A model generated the notes under the pieces. It was not told where the DNA came from and made no database searches. It saw nothing but the letters and a program-made list of their open reading frames with translations. 64,000 nt of DNA from assembly GCA_017871115.1 (NCBI GenBank), contig JAFCIZ010000005.1:1364001-1428000 (forward strand). Direction: 5' to 3'. A program made the position numbers and the translations under genes. Numbering within the stretch: position 1 is the stretch's first letter; every line of letters begins with the position of its first letter. This DNA is from Cunninghamella blakesleeana. Lineage: Eukaryota; Mucoromycota; Mucoromycetes; Mucorales; Cunninghamellaceae. Shown here one piece after another: positions 60,273 to 64,000 of this stretch.

Positions 60273-63200
60273 TTATAAAGCAGGAAAATAGGCACTATAA
60301 TTATTCTGAATTTGACCAAGGAAGTTAACAGGCTGTACCAATAATTCCGCTGTATCAAAGTTTTGTAGATTTAATCCTGAAATTCTAAACTGAGAAGTAA
60401 AAGAGGTTCCTAAAAATTTATCCTGTTGAAGCTCATTATTCTTGGTTGAAATCATTACAAAATAAACTTGGTCCCATGGTGTATTATTGTTATTATTATC
60501 ATTAGGCTGTTTCCAATTCCAATTTAAAGTTCCCCAGAACTGATTGTTGCTTTCATTTGATTCTACATTACCGATTGTGTTATTATTATCATTATGCTGT
60601 TTCCAATAAACATCTTTCCATTCGAAAGATTCTATACTATTTGTATTAGAAGCTGTTGTAATTAAAGAAGAGTTCATGCTTTTTGGCACCATACTGATAA
60701 ATCCAAGTCGAACTGTTTCAAGTAAAGGCTGTTGTTCTATATTGGAACTTTTATTATTACTAACGATAAAACCTAATTCGCTAATAATGATAGTAGTTGA
60801 AGTTTCTGATAAAGGATCATAATTCCTTTTAAGCTGTACTGTTTTCATGATCCATCCATTATTTAATTTTGTTGAGTTTGAGTTGATGTTTATCATATAT
60901 TTATTGTCTAATGAGTCCTCCCTGAATGATACGTTTAGTGGGGTATCTACACTGTTGGTATATAAAACTATGGATAGCTGACATATTATATTGAATTCTT
61001 CATCGTCTACCATAGGCTTATAAACATACTGTAACTGAAGTTCGTCTACCATTTCAAGTGATAATTTATATAACTTTGTGTATTTGGAATCATTGTAAAG
61101 TATTATGGATGTACCGCCTATAAATGCATCCTTTTTATCGAGCTTTCCGTTTGGAAAAGAGGGGGGTATACTTTGATGAGAAAGATGCGACCATGGTTGA
61201 GTGAGAATTTCCTATTACCATAAAATGAAAATGATATAAATATAAATATATTTAGATTTATAATTATTATGATTGTTATTTTTTTTTATTATTTTTTATG
61301 TTTGATGATATTTTACCATTTTTATTATTATTATTATCACATACCTTTCCATTAAAGTAATAAGCAGAGCCAAAACCACGATCAAAGAATGTTGAAAACC
61401 AAAACTTTTCAGGTGCTGGCCTTATTGTACTAACAACGCCAGGGTGAGGGTGGTTTTCTTCTTCTTCTCCTTCTTTGTTTTCTTTTTCTTCTTCGCCTTT
61501 TCCTTTTTCTTTTTCTTTTATATTTAAATTGACTTTTTTTTCTTGATCTCCAATCCAAAATTTTCTATCCATTTTTTCAAACTTCTGACTTCCAAAATTT
61601 TCATATGTCCAAGCAGGCGCAAATATAGCTGACGATAGTCCATCTTTATAAGCTGTTTGTACTCCCTAAAATAAAATAAAAAAGAGAAAGTAAAATATAA
61701 ATATTTAATAAAAATGATGATAATATATGCATATTTATATATTTATAATTCATTGTTTTGTTACTTTATAAGAATTGAAATTCCCGCCACCATAAGTTTT
61801 TCTACCCCAAACGTCTACACCAAAATACACATCGTTTCCAGCTCTTCCTATTATATAATAATAAAGAGAGAGAGAAAAAAGAAAGAAAAAAAATACAACA
61901 TTTAATTTATTTTACTATTACAACAATTATCATTATTTGTTGTGATTTTATATATGAGCAATTAAATTACCCATTTCCTCGGCCAACTCTTTTGCTTTCT
62001 TTGGATAATCCTCCTATAATAAAAACAAGTAAATAAATGAACGATTAAATAAATATATAATTACATAAATAAAAATAATTATGGTATACAATTATGTATA
62101 TATATTGTTAATTTTTAATTATATAAATTCATATGATTACCTTCCACCAGTAATTTAAAAAGATTCCATCTGTTACTTCAAAAAAACGCTTGTTTTCATC
62201 TGTCAATTGATTTTGCCAACGTACTTTTCCTAGTCTAGTAAGAGAATCATACCATATGAGTTTTGATCCAGGAATTTCACTATGTAATTTTTTTTTAAAA
62301 TAATCTAAAAATCTAAACAAATAATATTTTTTTTTATGATGCAAAATAAAATAAATGAAATCTATCAATAAAGCATATATATATATTATTACTTGTTTGT
62401 TTATACATTTATATATTATTAATATACTTTACTCAACAAGTTGCTGTGCTTTATACTGTGATGGGATTGGATAAGAATAAAAATCAGATTCAATATTAAA
62501 TAACCAGCCGTCAAATCCATAAAATTTTGCAATTGCCACTATACATATGAATTATTAAAAAAAAAGAAATAAAAAAGAAATAAAAATAGATAGCCAATAA
62601 ATGAAAAGATCAAATAAAAATAAATGTTTCCATTTAGCTACACATTTTACCAAGCTTATCAGCATAGAAAGGACTCCATAATTGCATGGGGTCGTTAAAT
62701 TCATAGGCCATTTCTATTATTATAATATAGATACATAATTTATAACAAAATAAAACGAAATAATTGTAAACATATTAATAAGGTTAGGCAAATATATATA
62801 TATATTACCAATTTTATCAGCTTTAGAAGGATTCCAAAGACATTTAGGATCATTAGCATGGTGATTATCATTAATTATTACGTTTCTTTCATTATCATCA
62901 TAATGAAAGCCATATAAAAGTTTCTCCAATTCAGCTGTGCCATCGTCACCTTCCACTAGAAAAGTACCAAGAGATAAAACACCATTTCTATGACAAGCAT
63001 TTGTCCAAACGACTGGAGGTATTGTTACTCTACTATGTGAGAAACTAATAAAAACAATATTGTGTTAATAAGCATAGCAATCATTATTAATATATATTTT
63101 TATATGTATTCCATTTTTTGTGTATATATATATTACTATGCAAACATATCTATTAGTTGCCAATATTGAAGATTATAAATATGTTCTTTGCTTCTTCCTT

Positions 63201-63545
63201 GTATCCAGTTATCCTCTTTATACCCTATAGTTGATAAAGGGTCATGGTTTTAATAACAAGAAAAAGAAAGAAAAGGTATAGATATATATTAATAAAACTA
63301 ACAATAAGAATTATATGAAAAGGGTATTAAGTATATATACATTATTACTAACCTCCAGCCATATCATGAGTCACCAAGATACTTGTATCTAGGTTTTTTT
63401 GTCGCTGTTGTAATTTTATAGTAGCCTTATTATTGATATCTGTTGCTACGTTTTCATTCCATTGCTTTAAATCTTCCACACTATTTAAAGGTTTTGATAT
63501 AAATAAATGGTCATCCAATCCTTGATGAAGGCGTAGAGAAGGCAT
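60273..63545 (-). CDS. Cytosolic endo-beta-N-acetylglucosaminidase (ENGase), GH85
   Basis: Cleaves the chitobiose core of N-glycans. Ten minus-strand exons (63353-63545, 63137-63224, 62809-63044, 62651-62713, 62433-62538, 62141-62312, 61971-62013, 61765-61847, 61345-61665, 60273-61211) give 747 residues. There is no signal peptide, as for cytosolic ENGases. GH85 hallmarks: LVTHDMAGGY near residue 60, HSRVTIPPVVWTNACHRNGV near 100, catalytic segment FYGFDGWLFNIESD with the Asn-Ile-Glu pair (Glu about 210), then the LIWYDSLTRLGKVRWQNQL and DGIFLNYWW strands, and YFGVDVWGRKTYGGG. A Glu/Lys-rich insertion (about residues 355-390, encoded near 61450-61540) interrupts the domain. The C-terminal 300 residues are Asn-rich beta-sandwich-like. 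Mucor Endo-M belongs to this family. Confidence 0.94.
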
Positions 63546-63964
63546 AGCTTTTTTTATTATTTTATATTTGGAAAGAAAGAAAGAAAAAAAGGCAAAATTA
63601 TAAAAGAAAAAAAATTGTGCCTTAAATGTATTAAGAAAATCAACTGAGTTCCAAGTCTAAAAAATCAAAGCATAATCTTCTCCTTTTTTTCTATATACAC
63701 CATTCGTCAATCATATTCATAAAATGTTTTTAATGTTATAGATAATTTTATTTATTGGTGAAATGTACAGATAAAAAAATGAATTTTCGAATAATAAAAA
63801 CTTTTTTTGTTGAAAAAATAAGGAAAAAATGAATGTAGTATTAAAATAAAAGTATAGTGTATTTTTTCATCTTTCCTTTTTTTCTATTTTTTTTAATAGT
63901 GTATACTATTGTTATTATTATTTTTATCACTATTATACTATTATTTTAAGTCTATTTATCTAAT
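63546..63964. other. Upstream region of ENGase
   Basis: Poly-A and poly-T rich; holds the ENGase promoter and the 3' flank of the gene entering at the right edge. Confidence 0.55.
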
Positions 63965-64000
63965 TTAACGACGGAAAGTTCTTGAGAATTGAGCTTCTTT
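63965..64000 (-). CDS. C-terminal end of a gene running off the right edge
   Basis: On the minus strand the last 36 bases read KEAQFSRTFRR followed by TAA, and lie next to a clear drop in A/T richness. Eleven residues are too few to name a family. The frame is open to the edge. Confidence 0.4.
   Translation of the reverse strand, partial: KEAQFSRTFRR

Noticed and set aside
1..64000. CRISPR arrays, operons, riboswitches and bacterial-type ribosome-binding sites
   Set aside because: No regularly spaced direct repeats; the intron-rich genes are eukaryotic nuclear, so these feature classes do not apply.

Overview
The window is a very AT-rich (roughly three quarters A+T by eye), intron-dense nuclear segment of a fungus. 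Almost every gene is cut by short GT-AG introns (about 60-160 nt), intergenic DNA is full of poly-A/T, TA, TTA and CT microsatellites, and several proteins carry long Asn, Gln or His runs. The gene set (Gti1/Pac2 WOPR regulators, Cch1, a yeast YGL114W-type OPT transporter, a siderophore MFS transporter, a GH85 ENGase) is fungal. High intron density and one clear U12-type AT-AC intron exclude budding yeasts and point to an early-diverging lineage, most likely Mucoromycota. That placement is inference. I assembled spliced gene models by hand. For every complete model the exon lengths sum to a multiple of three and no stop interrupts the frame.

Layout. 0-9 kb, plus strand: 3' part of a FAT1-type acyl-CoA synthetase, RCL1 (18S rRNA processing), a Rab18-like GTPase and a siderophore-iron MFS transporter with a 7-nt microexon. 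9-17 kb: a WOPR regulator (618 aa) flanked by about 3 kb of non-coding DNA on each side. 17-23 kb, minus: 14-3-3 and the OPT transporter. 23-29 kb: mitochondrial uS10m and a RanBPM/Gid1-like CTLH-complex scaffold (plus), then a small Gag1-like clamp protein (minus). 29-33 kb, minus: an IF3 C-domain protein, a zone with decayed coding relics, and mitochondrial uS7m. 33-42 kb: Apd1-like protein and GPN2 (minus), CDK10-like kinase (plus), an Ies4-like/C2H2 protein (minus) and a second WOPR paralogue (minus). 42.5-43.8 kb: a 420-aa intronless ORF with base and codon use unlike its neighbours. 44-59.6 kb, plus: UBP14 deubiquitinase, the 22-exon CCH1 calcium channel and an NAD/nucleotide mitochondrial carrier. 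60-63.5 kb, minus: GH85 ENGase; a minus-strand CDS fragment enters at the right edge.

The genes are mostly unrelated housekeeping and signalling functions and show no gene cluster. Themes that recur are mitochondrial translation (uS10m, uS7m, IF3-like), ubiquitin turnover (CTLH scaffold, UBP14) and metal/ion transport (siderophore MFS, OPT, Cch1). The most notable observations are the AT-AC intron in CCH1, the 7-nt microexon, the two WOPR paralogues, an inverted and duplicated block upstream of the first WOPR gene, a 20-mer shared by two promoters, and the atypical intronless ORF.
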